The position numbers were made by a program, and so were the translations under genes. Of a stretch of 64,000 nucleotides of DNA, positions 1-46,577 are shown piece after piece. How positions within the stretch are numbered: position 1 is the stretch's first letter; each line of letters starts with the position of its first letter. Source of the DNA: Monoplex corrugatus (lineage: Eukaryota > Mollusca > Gastropoda > Littorinimorpha > Ranellidae); the NCBI GenBank assembly GCA_030674185.1, contig JAPXFY010000026.1:36178614-36242613 (forward strand), written 5' to 3'. The notes beneath the pieces are model-generated. The model was given only the letters and a program-made list of their open reading frames with translations. It had not been told where the DNA came from and searched no databases.

Positions 1-951
1 TAAAACCTCACTTTCAGTTTAAAATCCTGTCCCAAATGTTAAAATATGATTACTAATGACACAGGGCTTTAGCACAAACCATAAACAAATGCTGAAGATC
101 CATGCATACAAATGCAAACACCCACACACATGTTTGTGATGTATACACATACAAATATACATTACAAGCACTTGTGAATACACACCAGTATGCACATATG
201 TCGCATATACACTAACATGCTCACACCCAGAAGATCCATGCATACAAATGCAAACACCCACACACATGTTTGTGATATATACACAAACAAATATACATCA
301 CATGTTTGCATGAACATAAAAACAATCTCACGAAAAAACAGATATGCAAACACCCTCACAAACACACCTCCACATCACACAAGAATACAGCTTTACAAAT
401 CTGCCATGGGCAGATCACAAACATGCAGTTATTACTTCATTCACAATAGAATAATCTCTCCAAACACTCTGAATGTACACATTGCCAGGTTTTGGCTACA
501 GCAACAACCTTTACACACACAGACACACACACCCTCAGCCTCTAACACACACAAATGATAATGACATCTCTTCTCTCACGTACTTTCACTCTCCTCTCTC
601 CATATCACGGCACACATATATACACCAACATCCAGAAGTTGAACTCGTTAAACTTGCCATCCATCCACATTCTGACTGGGTACACAGCTTCCACTATACC
701 AAAGGCAGGATGGGGGGAGGGGGATGGGAGGAAAATAATGAAGTAAACTGGCAAAAAAACTTTTATCTTTCAATTTTCTGTCCAACAGTAATGACCCCAT
801 CTAATGCTCAACATCATCTGTCAAAATCAACAATTCAAAGTGTTTTTGTTTGTTTTGAAAGAGTCCAACGTAATTAGGGGAAAAAAGTCAACTCTCCTGC
901 TACTCCATTTGTCTTTGTCCCTTCTGTTGCTGCCTGGGTTCCTGACAGTGA
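1..951 (-). other. CDC73 3' UTR / downstream sequence
   Basis: This stretch lies directly past the CDC73 stop codon on the minus strand. It contains degenerate CA-rich sequence (100-560), with a repeated ~60-base segment at about 95-160 and 228-290 (both carry AGATCCATGCATACAAATGC). I saw no AATAAA on the minus strand, so the polyadenylation site is undefined and may lie outside the window. No second gene is supported. Confidence 0.5.
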
Positions 952-33846
<32,895 letters not shown>

Positions 33847-34240
33847 GTCTGTTCTCGGATTGGTCGTATGTGAGCGAGTTCCTCGAGAATAACCGAATAA
33901 GCTTTAGCCCACCGGAAACAACCGATTCTTTCCCGACACATTCGTTGAGCTGTCGGCGGAAAAAGAAGTGAACTTACCGGAAATTACCGAAAACGACCTT
34001 AAATTTCAATGAACAAAAACAATTTTATTTACGAGGGTTGTATTACGCTCATTTTTTTTATCTAACCCTCGAGGATATACACTACACATAAACTAATCAA
34101 TGACATCAAATATCGCTATCACTGTAATAGTCTTCACCAGAGCCTTCGTCAGTACCAACACCCCATCATTTTGCAGGATCCTGAAGTCCTGTGGTATTCC
34201 AGGAAAAAAGTTGTATCAACCGTAGAGCAAATTTTGCAGT
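33847..34240. promoter_or_regulatory. CDC73 5' UTR and probable promoter region
   Basis: Sequence just upstream of the CDC73 ATG (minus strand), with several CCGGAAA/TTCCGG-type GGAA motifs (33900-33990) such as ACCGGAAACAACCG and ACCGGAAATTACCG, which look like ETS-class sites. No TATA box is obvious. Function is inferred from position only. Confidence 0.35.
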
Positions 34241-35470
34241 AACACCGAGTATCAGATCAGAACAAAAGATGGCTACAACAAATAGTCAGGAATCCTCAAT
34301 GGCGTCAGACAAGGCTACATTCTTTTCCCTCTCATCTTCGTAATTGCCATTGGGAAAGGACATACAGTGGACTGAAGAAAAACAAATCAGAACAAAACAT
34401 ATCAAGATTTTGCTGATAGCATAGCTGCTGTGAAAAGTAACTTTCAAGACGTTCAATTGCTTGTGGCATATATCAGCAGTTATGCAGGAAACACTGGCCT
34501 TATCATCAGTAACCAGGAAAAAAAAAAACACGAAAAAAAAAAAAAAAGAATAAGAACGCGTATCTAATACAACAAGACAAGACAGGCGCAAATTTTTGGC
34601 CAACTGGCCTTTGTCAAGTGTAAGATCACAAACAAACAAACACCAGATACAAAAAGATCTTACGCTTGACAAAGGCCAGTTGGTCGGAAATTTGTGCCTG
34701 TCTTGTCTTGTTGTATTAAATACGCATTCTTATTCTTTTTTCGTGTTTTTTCTGGTTCCTGTTTGCTTGAACGCGGGCAGTCACACTTGTTTTGGATTTC
34801 TTATCATCAGTGCCAAAAAGACAACATGTTTAGTAGGTGACATCAGGCGTCAACAAATGTCTTCATTGGCCAGAAGAAGATGGAGGAGAAAGAGAACTTT
34901 ATTACTTGGGCAGTTCCATCAGCAACACTAATTACCTTGACCATGAACTGAAACCCAGATTGGAAAGACAACAGCAGCATTCAAACAGCTGAACGAAGTG
35001 GAACAGAAGGAAAATTTCCCTTGGAATTAAACTGAGAGTCTACAATCCAAACACTGCCTCCCATTGTGAAACCTGACATCTTAGGACCACCTGGGTGGAG
35101 AAGAAAGGATGCCTGTGACACCAGAAGTGTGTGTAAAATCCTGGGCATCAAATGCAATGACCTTGTGTCAAATGAAGAGATAAGGTACATACTATAACAC
35201 CTTCCCATGTCAACCACCATTTGCAGGTGGTGCTTTGCTGGGTTGGGCATCTGTGGAGGCTCTTCATTACAAAACCTGCAAATTAAGCCATAATTGAATG
35301 CCAACAGGCCAGCAAAAGATGATGGCCAGGATGAGCTGGTAATAGGCAGTGGAAAAAGAATCTCTGACTGGTCAACAAAAGATGGAAAAACATCAGCAAA
35401 ATGGCCGAGGACAATGCATGGTGGTATGCCTTGACTGCCTCGTGTGTAGTGCAATGTGGGAACAACATAT
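34240..35470 (+). pseudogene. LINE reverse transcriptase remnant (3' half), interrupted
   Basis: SGILNGVRQGYILFPLIF (~34289) fits the RT motif around SGVRQGC. After the fold-back insertion, YLGSSISNTNYLDHELKP (~34900) and KILGIKCNDLVSNEEIR (~35135) match the C-terminal part of common LINE ORF2 proteins. Several stops and frame changes are present. The fold-back repeat at 34511-34799 splits it, with a 12-bp target duplication. It fills the divergent CDC73-PGLS intergenic space. Confidence 0.65.
34511..34799. mobile_element. Fold-back repeat, copy 1, with 12-bp target duplication
   Basis: The left arm (34511-34622) is the inverse of the right arm (34658-34757), with GACAAAGGCCAGTTGG and GCCTGTCTTGTCTTG in both. 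A unique tail GAACGCGGGCAGTCACACTT follows. CTTATCATCAGT flanks both sides (34499-34510 and 34800-34811). The long target duplication points to retroposition rather than cut-and-paste. Confidence 0.8.
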
Positions 35471-36715
35471 GGTTAAGTAAGTCAGTATTTCAACAATGTG
35501 GCAGAGTGAAGTCTAAAGTATCTTCATTTTGGTGTTAAAGGCCGAGTTATGTCAGTTTAACGTCAGTGTAGTCAAGGACTCTATATGTATTTGAAATAGT
35601 GAGATGACGGAGGACAAATATAAATCTCAATACAGATGCTTATATTTTTGGTTTTATTTATAGAGTTGGATTTGACTTGCTTGACAGACTCTCTTTTTAG
35701 GCAAGGCTAAAATTGTCTTTTTTTCTTTAAAAGTCTTTCGCTAGTTTTGTAATATTTACATTTACTAAAAGAACATCCATCCAGTTTCTGGTATAGCATT
35801 TGTCACCAGCAGAATAAGCATTTGGCTCAACATGGGCCTCAATGATTCATTTCATTGAACATCAGATTCACATGCCAATGGTCGTAGGTTCGAACTTAAA
35901 GCCAGTGCACTTCATTAAATAGGCCTTATTAGATCTCATCGTAACAGGATTGTTGTGTCAATGTGTCAGTGTATGATTAGATAAGTTCCTTTTCCTCCCC
36001 TTCTCTGATGTTCTGTTGAACTGGAGTAACTGGCTTTAAATATGAAATCATGATCGCCAACGCTATGTGGCAGGGCACCTGATGATGATGATGAATGACC
36101 TTATACATATTTTTCATCCGAAAAATACTTTTCTTACAGTACTATCAGCTAATAATCTAATACCTTATCAATCAAAATGACCTGGGTACATCACATGAGT
36201 ACTGACTTTTTATATTTGCTGAATTTTGTTTGGAATGTATTCGCCATTAACTTGTAAATTATTGTTGAATTTTTCTCATTGTCAAAACATTGTGCTTGGT
36301 TTTAGGTATACAAAGATGCTTTGCACATTGTGTATGTCAAATGTAAATAAATATACCCATTTCGTAAAACAACAACAACAACAAAACAAAACAAAAACTT
36401 TATCCCAAACTATTTTTTCTATGAAACATGTAATAACAGAGGAATGTTCAGTATACGAAAAGACTACTTCAGTACATGCTTTACACCCTTTTAAACTGCT
36501 TTATCGGTCCATTCTTTTGAATCCACTATATGAAGGTACCCATCAGAACGTACGATATCTGCACCTTTCAAAATCGAGAGACATATCATATATGTTCAAG
36601 TATTTTGGCTTTGTTCTTTTTGTTCATACTGCATAGGGTTAAGGTACAGACTTATGATTATTGCCGTGATCATTTGGATCCTTCCATCAGGAAGCATTTC
36701 TGGTGTTAAGGAGTG
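35471..36715. other. PGLS upstream region
   Basis: Intergenic AT-rich sequence. A decayed tRNA-SINE-like head with GGTTCGAAC occurs near 35880-35895. No gene is visible. Confidence 0.5.
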
Positions 36716-36891
36716 TTAATCCTTTGACTCCCGCACTCTACCCACCAACCGCAAAAAAATTAACTCTTTGATTCCCTCACCCTATCCGCAGCTTCCTGCA
36801 GAATGAGGAGTCAAAGGTTAAGTTTTTGTTTTACTAGCATGGTTGACACCACAGGATGCTGGTAGACATGGTGCGGGAGTCAAAGGATTAA
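36716..36891. mobile_element. TTAA MITE, copy 1
   Basis: The ends TTAATCCTTTGACTCC and GGAGTCAAAGGATTAA are inverted, with internal TCCCTCACCCTATCC and GGATGCTGGTAGACA. Same family as copies at 41969, 42501 and 57079. It ends 88 bases upstream of the PGLS start codon. Confidence 0.85.
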
Positions 36892-36979
36892 ATCCAAATC
36901 CACATCCACGTCCGACTTTCTTTAGACCGGAATCGTAAGAACTTGTTAGAAGAGAGTAGGCTAAATCTAACCACTAAAC

Positions 36980-38021
36980 ATGGCCGCGCCTGTGATCAAC
37001 GTGACAAAATCAGAGAAGGATGTCGCAGAGAAGCTATGCGAACTGGTAATTGAAAGAGCCACTGCAGCCATCAAAGATAAAGGACTCTTCGTTATAGGAG
37101 TGTCTGGTAAATATTAATATTTATATCAAAGCTGTTGATTAAAAACGAAAGCAATCTTGTGACGGCAGCGTGTATCATGTTTTTATCGTCTGCTAGTTTG
37201 CGTAGTACTACAGATAATGGTAGGAAAGAAAACCATGCACACCGTCAGTGAGGTCCCTGCCCCCACCCACCCTGCAATGCTCTAGGACAGAGAACAGAAC
37301 TTCTTTATGTGTGTAGCAGCATAATTATAGCACATATATCGAAGTGAAAGTAAACAAACTTGAAACTACAAATTCAGCATGACTTGCACAAACTAAGAAT
37401 TGAAAGACTTGATATCCGCTATACTGAACGAAAGAAGAATGAATCCCTACTGCCAAATCGCTGCTGATCTAATGATCAAGCCCCTACACAGTATACTATC
37501 GATGTGATACAAAAACCAGTGTGCGAGCATGGACCCCCACCTCCAGCCCCCACATCCTTCCCACACCTTCAGCTCTTGCCCATGCTTACTGACACACAAA
37601 ATAGAGCATCTGTGTCTGACTTATAACCCATCCCATCCATCTCACACTCCCAATCTCACACACAGCACACTTAGTTCTGTGTCTGTCTTATAGTTGCACA
37701 TGTATGCAAACTCATAGTGATCTTCTAGCTTAAAAGTTTTAAATACTTATCAATATTATAAAATAAAGCCAAGAAAACAGTTAATTATCTGGTTACTTAA
37801 AATAATACATTTATGCAGAATACAAAAACAATACCTGGCAGTACATGTAGTCAGACCTGGTCTATTAAAGAAACACAAATGTTTCTATTGTCATTTGAGT
37901 TTGGCGTTTGTTTGAGGATTCACCACATTCAGACAGTTTCTCTGCGCTCTACTTAACCCTTGACTCCTACCCTGCTCACCGCATCTCACATTGCCAACCG
38001 TGGTAGCAACAACACACAACA

Positions 38022-38054
<33 letters not shown>

Positions 38055-38070
38055 ACACACACACACACAC

Positions 38071-38108
<38 letters not shown>

Positions 38109-38119
38109 CGTGCACACCA

Positions 38120-38182
<63 letters not shown>

Positions 38183-40549
38183 AACACAGCTGTGTGCATG
38201 CACACACACACACACATGCACACACGTACGCACCCACACACACACACCCGCAAGACAGAAATATAGAGTCCTTGACTACACAAACACACACAAACCATGC
38301 TATACAGCATCCTTGACTACACAAACCATGCTCTACAGCATAGCGTAATTGCCGAGTCCATCATGATCAAAGATGTTCCTTCATATAAATTTATGTTTAA
38401 TATCAGTCTTTATGATAACTGATATCGTTTGTCACAGCGATTTTGTACTTGCTGGCAACTTTTTAACTACTTCCACATTCGTTCATATGAATTGTTATGA
38501 ACTATAAGGTAATGCACATTGTTTTATCAGTCATGATATTTTTGTCATATAACTTTTATGAACACTGTGCATTTGCTTTGATTTCAAACCCAAGTTTTTG
38601 ATGATTCAGGTGGCAGTGCTGCCAAATTTTTGTGCAATGGCCTGACCGCCGCGAAGACAGAATTGGGGAAATGGCGCATCTTCTTCTGCGACGAGCGACA
38701 TGTGAGCTACGATAATCCAGAGTGCACTTACTCAGTTTACAAGAAGGGTCTGGCACCCATATTGTCGGAAGCGGCTGACAATATTTTTCCCATCGACCCT
38801 ACCGTTTCAGGTGACTAATATTGATGGAACTGGTGGATAAAAGTAAGATTGATAACAGTGAGAGAAAGAAGAAATTATAACGAGGAATGCTTTGCGTCAG
38901 AACTGAAAAGTTGGCCAACTTTGAAACTGAACAGTGTAATCAGTGATCCTTCCATACAGAATGTCAAGTCTGGAAGCAATTAAAAAAAAAAAAAAGAGAA
39001 CAGATTTATTGGGTTCTCACAGGTTTGAAATTGTTTGGGGAAAGTGAAGTATTATTTATCAGTTTTTCTTTTTTTCTGGTCAGGTCTTTTTACAAGAAGG
39101 GTCTGACGCCCATATTGTTGGAAGCAGCTGACAACACTTTCCCTGTCGACCTTACCATTTCAGCTGATTAATATTGATGGTACTGGCAATAAGATTAGTA
39201 ACAGAACAGTAAAAGGAAGAAGAAATTATAATAAGGAAGTTTCAGGAAGGCTTTGCGACAGAGCTGAAAGGTTGGCCAACTTTGAAACTGGACAGTGTAA
39301 TCAATGATCCTTCCATACAAAATGTCAAGTCTGGAAGCAGTTTAAAAAAAAAAGAAGATTTATGGGGTTCTCACAGATTCGGGATTATCTGGGGAAACTA
39401 AAGTATCATTTTAAGGTGTTTTTGTTTGTTTGTTTGTTTTTTGGTCTGGAAAATTCAGGAATAATATAAGAAATTTCAGATATTAAGGTCAGCAGACATA
39501 GTTTTTGAAACTGGTGGTCTGAATATTGATTTTGATAACGATAATAATAACTGGGCATTTACATCAAGCACAAAGTGGTTTACAGTTTACAGCTTTTCAT
39601 AATTATATATACCTGTTTTGTTTTGCAGAAATGGTGTGTTTTCACACAGAAATATTCTTATTTTACATAGATAATTACGTGAACATAATGCAGTCAGATG
39701 AAGCTCTGTACAGTTAGTCATTGTGATTATTATTATTATTATTTTGCTCATGGAGGTAAACATGGTTTTAATAATAAAAGTATGTATGCATAGTTTTTTT
39801 GTTTTGTTTTTTTGGTTATGCTGTTTTAATGCAAAGACAAGCCTTTTCACATAATTGAGAAATTATGCCTTTGAATCACAGTGGAAGCGGCTGCGGAGAA
39901 GTATTTGGAAGATATTCGGAAAGTATTCCCAGGTGATGGCATCCCCAGGTTTGATGTTCTGGTCTTGGGCATGGGTCCTGATGGCCATACCTGTTCTTTG
40001 TTTCCTGGTCATCCATTGGTTAAGGTTTGTCCTATTTGTCTGTATATAATGTTTATGAGAGAGGGAGAGAGAGTTTACCGTATACCTGCTTGTTTGAAAC
40101 TGAGATCGAAAAAAAGAAAGAAAAAAAAAGAGAAGAATGAGCAAATGAATGAACAGTCATTATTTTCCAGTGATTGAAAACAGGGACGCAGTTCAGTATG
40201 CATCGTTTTTCATGTCTGTAGTCTCTCAAATCTGTTTGCTGTTTAGAGCGAAAGTCAGATCAGTGTTACAGTCTGGCAGTTACGTACTGTGTTAGTTTTC
40301 CTGCCCGCTTCTACTCTTTCTCTCTTGAAAAATACTGTCTGTAGCAAGCAAAATCTGCTCTCGCATGTAACAAATTCCTCTTTGTATGAATAAGGTATTG
40401 TTTCCGAAACGCCAAGCTTGCCATGTATAGTCTTGCCTTGTTAAAAAAAAGTGCTGAACAGTGGTAGTACAACAGCATTGCACACTACGTGTATAGCACA
40501 GTGATCAGTGTGATGTAATGCCAGGAGTGATGTATGTATGTCATATGTA

Positions 40550-40648
<99 letters not shown>

Positions 40649-43600
40649 TTGTATTAGCAAGGGTTTCTCAGCTGTTTCTGGTTGGAACTTTACCAGATAT
40701 GAACTTCAGGTCAACATCAAACTTTCACCTAAAGAGAAAGCAGCGGAAGAACAGTTTAGTGACAGCAGCAAAGAAGACTCTTAAAAGATATTACTTTGTC
40801 TAAATTGTCAGACTGATCATTTGAGGCTCAGCCATACTCAAACGCAAGAGACCCAAGGGGGAAGACACTAGCGGAACACAAGTTCAGAGAAGACACTAGT
40901 GGAACACAAGTTCAGGGAAGACACTAGCGGAACACAAGTTCAGGGAAGACACTAGCGGAACACGAGTTCAAAGGATGATTACCCATTCTCTTGGTGTGCA
41001 GACTGACTGGCTCTGTTAATAGTTATGAACTCAAGATCTTGAGTTCAATCCTGGCCTGCAACATAAAAAGTGGCCTGTTCACTGCCCATCGTTGTGTTCC
41101 AGTCATTCTGGTAGAGTCAGCTTTGTTTCGAGGGTCCCATTCTCCCCCTCCCCACAATTTTCAAGACCTTGCAGCATGTAGAGTTTTGCACATTCTCAAA
41201 GAATCTGCCAGACAGTTGCCTGCAGATTTGGGTTGAGTGTATAAGAAAAAAGACTGAAATACATTGGTCATGAGCCACACAACAAGAATACGGACCTCAT
41301 GGTAACCATCTTTGAAGGAAAAACAGTGGCAAAAAGGAAGAAAGGCAGACCTCCAGTCTCATGCATTGAGAACATAACCAACATCAGTGGCCTAAATATT
41401 CGAGAAATTGTCCGCAAAAGTCAAGACAGAGTGGCCTGGAGGGAGATGGTGGTGTCCAGATGTGCAACAGCCAACACCGAACCCAGTGACGCCGACAGCT
41501 GAGATGAGACACAAGAAATTGTTCAGGTTACATGAATTTGGATTAGATGAATCTGTCTTGAAAGTCTCCACATTACGAGCCCTTTGGATTGAATGAATCT
41601 GTTTTGAACAGTCTCCATACTCCAAGTCATTTGGATTGGATGGATCTCTCTTGAACTGTCTCAACACTCCAAGCCCTTTGGATTGGATGGATCTCTCTTG
41701 GACTGTCTCAACACTCCAAGCCCTTTGGATTGGATGGATCTCTCTTGGACTGTCTCAACACTCCAAGCCCTTTGGATTGGATGGATCTCTCTTGGACTGT
41801 CTCCATACTCCAAGTCCTTTGGATTAGATGGATCTCTCTTTTTGACCAGAAATGTAAAAGCATTAAATTAAGTCAAGGTTTTTTAATTGTGTAGAGGCTG
41901 ATTTTTAATTCATTGTCATCATTGATTCATTCAGCTGGTAGGGAAATGCAGAAGAGTTCAGAATTTGTGCCCTTTGACTCCCATACCCTATCTACTAACT
42001 GCAAAAACCTAACCCTTTGATTCCCTCATCCTATCCACCAGCCTCCTGCAGGAAGCTAGTGTATAGGATGAGGGAATCAAAGGATTAAGTTTTTGCTTTG
42101 CTGGCATGGATTACAATGCAGGATGCTGGTGGACAGAGTTCAGGAGTCAAAGGGTTAAGAGGGACTCATTGCACTCTGACAATTCCATATGCGCTCCACT
42201 CAGACCTACAAGTACTAATCTGGCAGAATCCTGAAGCCTGTTCAAGACTTTATGCACTGACTAGGTCTTGAAATGAGGAATGGGAGAGAACAGAGCCTAT
42301 GAAATGCTTAGGTGACACCTTCAAAGTGATCAGAGCAGTAAAATGGGCAGCAAACAGATCAAGTTTTTTGTGTTGCGGGCTGGGATCAAACGCAAAACAT
42401 TTGATCTTGATTTAGTGTCTTTATCGGCAGAGCACGGAAATTATGTAGTCCACAGGGGGATTGAGCCCACAACCTCTGCATTGTCATCAGTGTTGTGTTT
42501 ATTCTTTTGACTCCGGCACCCTGTCCCCCAACTGCAAAAAAATTAACTGTGGGAAGCTGGTGGATAGGGCGAGGGAATCAAAGGGTTAAGTTTTTGCTTT
42601 GCTAGCATGGTTGACAACACAGGATGCTGGTGGACAGGGTGTGGGAGTCAAAGGGTTAAGAAACTGAGCAAATGGGCCTTCAACGAGTTGGATGCAAATT
42701 ACAGTTGTACATGAACCAGAAAAAACACGAAAGAAGAATACAAACGCATATTTAATACTACAAGACAAGACAGGCGCAAATTTTCGGCCAACTGGCCTTT
42801 GTCAAGGGTAAGATTACAACCAAACAAACACCAGATACAAAAATTTTGAGAAAGAGACTGAAACTTCCCAGCTGCTGTGTCCAGCGGCAGGGAAGTTTCA
42901 GTCTTGTTCTCAAAATTTTTGTTACATTGGACACAGCAGCAGGGAAGTTTCAGTCTTTTTCTCAAAATTTTTGTATCTGGTGTTTGTTTGTTTGTAATCT
43001 TACGCTTGACAAAGGCCAGTTGGCCGAAAATTTGCGCCTGTCTTGTCTTGTATTAAATACGCGTTCGTATTCTTCTTTCGTGTTTTTTCGGGTTCCTGTT
43101 TGCTTGAACGCGGGCAGTCACACTTGTTTTGAATACAGTTGTACATATTTTTTTTTTTAGATCTGGATGGCGTAGCAGTAGAGTTTTTGCTTTCCAGTTG
43201 CTCTGTATAAGTTTCAGGTCTGGCTCTTTTTTTTTTTTATTTATTTATTTCTTTTTTTGAATCAGGGGAAAAAGAAAGAAAATTCTGTCCCATCTTACGC
43301 ATTGTTTCTGTGTCACTAACCTCACACCACCCATTTCATCCCTCCAACACACTGTCAAATCCACCAAAACTGAGGTCACCACAAGAACAAAGCATGTAGA
43401 GCCCACAATGTTGGAGGAAATTTTTGCAGTGCTATAATGGTGAGAATGGGGATTATAGTGATTATGCTATGGAGTTACTTTTCAAACTGAGACTGTGTTA
43501 CAGAACTCTCTTTACCAGGCCTGGGAGATATAGACACCTGCTGTGTTGGTCAGGAAATTTGAGCAACACTCTCACAGACTTATTCAACAAGTGGATGTTA

Positions 43601-45818
43601 CTAGACTGTATGGTCCCAACCTATCCAACATATTATAGCACACTCAGCTCTGGGTACGGAACAAACAGGCTGGCTTGAAAACTTGGTGTATGTGGCCACC
43701 AGTCTACCCACCATTGAAATGCATGTCTGGCCCAGTTCAGTGTTTGGGGAAGAAAAAATGGCAAGGGAGAGAAGTGGGGACCCACCCTCAAAATACCGAC
43801 TTGAGAGCAGTGAGGTATCAACTACCTTTCTCCCCTGTGACCTCATGGTTATGACCTCAGGGTTATGGGATTACCCTAACATCTTTTGCGTTTTCGCAAA
43901 ATGGCAGTCATTTTTAGACTCTCTTGCTGCTTAACAGTACGTCATGACTGTAAATTTTTGATGTATATGAGTCTGTTTTAAATTGGATAGATAATGTTCG
44001 AAGTTGCACTTCCCTCTCCACACCCCCCACACCCCTTTTTTTTTCTCACTCTTTACTGTGTGTTTTCTCACTAATGAGAAAATGTACCCAGATGTGCCTG
44101 TTTTTTCAGGAACAAACCCGACTCGTCGCGCCAATCTCAGACTCCCCTAAACCTCCCCCAGCACGTGTGACATTGACATTTCCAGTCATAAACAATGCCG
44201 CTTGTGCTGTGTTTGCTGCTGCTGGGGCAGGCAAAGCTGACATAGTGAAGGTAAGTTTGTGGACCAACATTGTGGACACTGAGCAGTTACTTTAAAATCT
44301 ACAGATTTATTAAGCTAATGATGAGTGCAGTTTCAGCTTCAGTTTCTCAAGATGATGTCTCTGCGCTCGGAATGAATTCCATATGCGCTAATGTAACAAG
44401 TGCCATGTGTTGGTGATCAAGACACAAGCCTTAAGCCTGCACACAATCCCATGAGCTGGTCAGGTCCTGAGGTCCTACCTAGCCTGTGTTTTACTTAGCC
44501 AACATTTTTTTGTGTACAAGTATTGTATCAGTCTATCATTGGAACAATCTTAGTTACATATAAATGATCTGTGTATCTCTGTACCTTATGTTGAAGAAAA
44601 GAACAGATAAATAAAATAAATAATAGATAAATGCATTAAATAGTTAGGAAGTTAGAAAGATGGTGAATTGCAAAGAAAATGTCTGCCACGGTATGCAGTA
44701 CTAATTTGTTAGAAGAGTGAAGTATGTACTTGTTGAAGATAAGACTTTACTAAATTAGACATACTGGTACATGATTGCTTTATATAATCAAAGTGGTAAA
44801 TGGCAAAATAAATTTTATTCAAGGTACTAATGTAAATGGAAATGCAAAGGAAATACTAGCCCTAGTATACAGTACTAATTTGTCAGAAAAGTGATGTATG
44901 TACTTGTTGAAGATGAGACATTTATTTATTTATTTATTTTAGGATCATTGCATTCAGGGAGGTTACCTTTGTGCTCACCTTTATTTTTGTCCCGTTTTTT
45001 ACACCACCTTTTAATGGCCACAGAAGCTGGCACAGTTTTTTACATTGCGATGATGATGATGTCGATGAGGATGATAATCATGATGCTCTGAGTTTCATCT
45101 TGGATTGAGAGCATGTGACAGGCATGTACTCTACGCTTACTGTCATAATATATCCTGGCGTCAACAGGCCCGAGATGTACAGACACCTGTGGTGCTGGTT
45201 AGAAGATTTGAGCAACACCCTCTATGACGCATCTGTGAAATGGATGAGACTCGACTGTGTGGTTCCAGTCTTCCCAATGAGCCCATAGCACGCCCAACTC
45301 TGAATAGGAGCTGGTTAGAGTCGAAAAATCCCACAACGATTTTTGAGGGGATTGATGGGGATTGGAACCCACAACCTTCCAGTCAGTAGTCCATTGTGCT
45401 AACCACTACACCACAGCAACTGGCCTGAAGATGAGACATTACTAAATTAATCATGCAGGTACATTATTGCTTTTGATAATTACTGTAAAGTGGTAAATGG
45501 CCAAGTAATATTTGTTTATGGTACTAATGTAAATGGTAGTCAAGTTATTAAGTGCGTATGTGGCAATAATTAGTTTTTTGATTGGCTGTTTTCAGCTGAA
45601 AAAAATTGAATGTTATGTATTTCTTCATCTTGGCCTCTGTGCCTGATTTATATAACTTAGAAAGTTCAAAAACAAAAACAACTGAAATTCTTGCTGTCTG
45701 CTCAATTTGAGATAGAACTGTAATGAAATTGCTTGATTAGACCATCATTCATTCATTCATGTGTGTGTGTGTATAGAACTGTAATGAAATTGCTTGATTA
45801 GACCATCATTCATTCATT

Positions 45819-45889
<71 letters not shown>

Positions 45890-46124
45890 AAGAGAGGACG
45901 GAGGGAGAAAGAGAGAGAGAGAGAGAAAGTGTGTGTGTGTATGTGTGTGTGTATGTGTGTTTTTGTGTGTGTGTGTGAGTGTGTGTGCGCGCGCGCGCGT
46001 GTGTGTGTGTGTGCGTGTGTGTGTGTGTGTGTGAAAAAGAGAGAGGGAGGAGGGAGAAAGAGAGAGAGAAAGTGTGTGTGTGTGTATGTGTGTGTGTATG
46101 TGTGTGTTTGTGTGTGTGTGTGTG

Positions 46125-46188
<64 letters not shown>

Positions 46189-46386
46189 TGTGTGTGCACA
46201 TTAGTGTGTATGTGTGCGTGTTGTGTGTTTGTCTGAGAGAGTCTGTGTGTGAAAGAGAGAGGGAGCGAGAGTGTAAGCATGTGTATGTATGTGTGTGCGC
46301 GTATCTGGATTCTTGTGAGCATGTATGTGCATATTTGACCCTGTTTGCTTGTATGCAAATAAACTGACATACATGCACACACATGC

Positions 46387-46456
<70 letters not shown>

Positions 46457-46523
46457 CATTCACACACACACACATTCACACACACCACACATACACAACA
46501 CACACACACACACACACACACAC

Positions 46524-46577
<54 letters not shown>

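Noticed and set aside
34286..34931. Open frames across the fold-back repeat
   Set aside because: Inverted-arm sequence without coding signal; the LINE remnant and insertion explain the region.
35880..36090. Possible tRNA-SINE around GGTTCGAAC and CTGATGATGATGA
   Set aside because: Only a B-box-like string is clear; body does not match the reference SINEs well enough to annotate.
45340..45426. A tRNA gene
   Set aside because: Only A- and B-box-like elements are present, no cloverleaf; it is the head of a SINE with target duplication.
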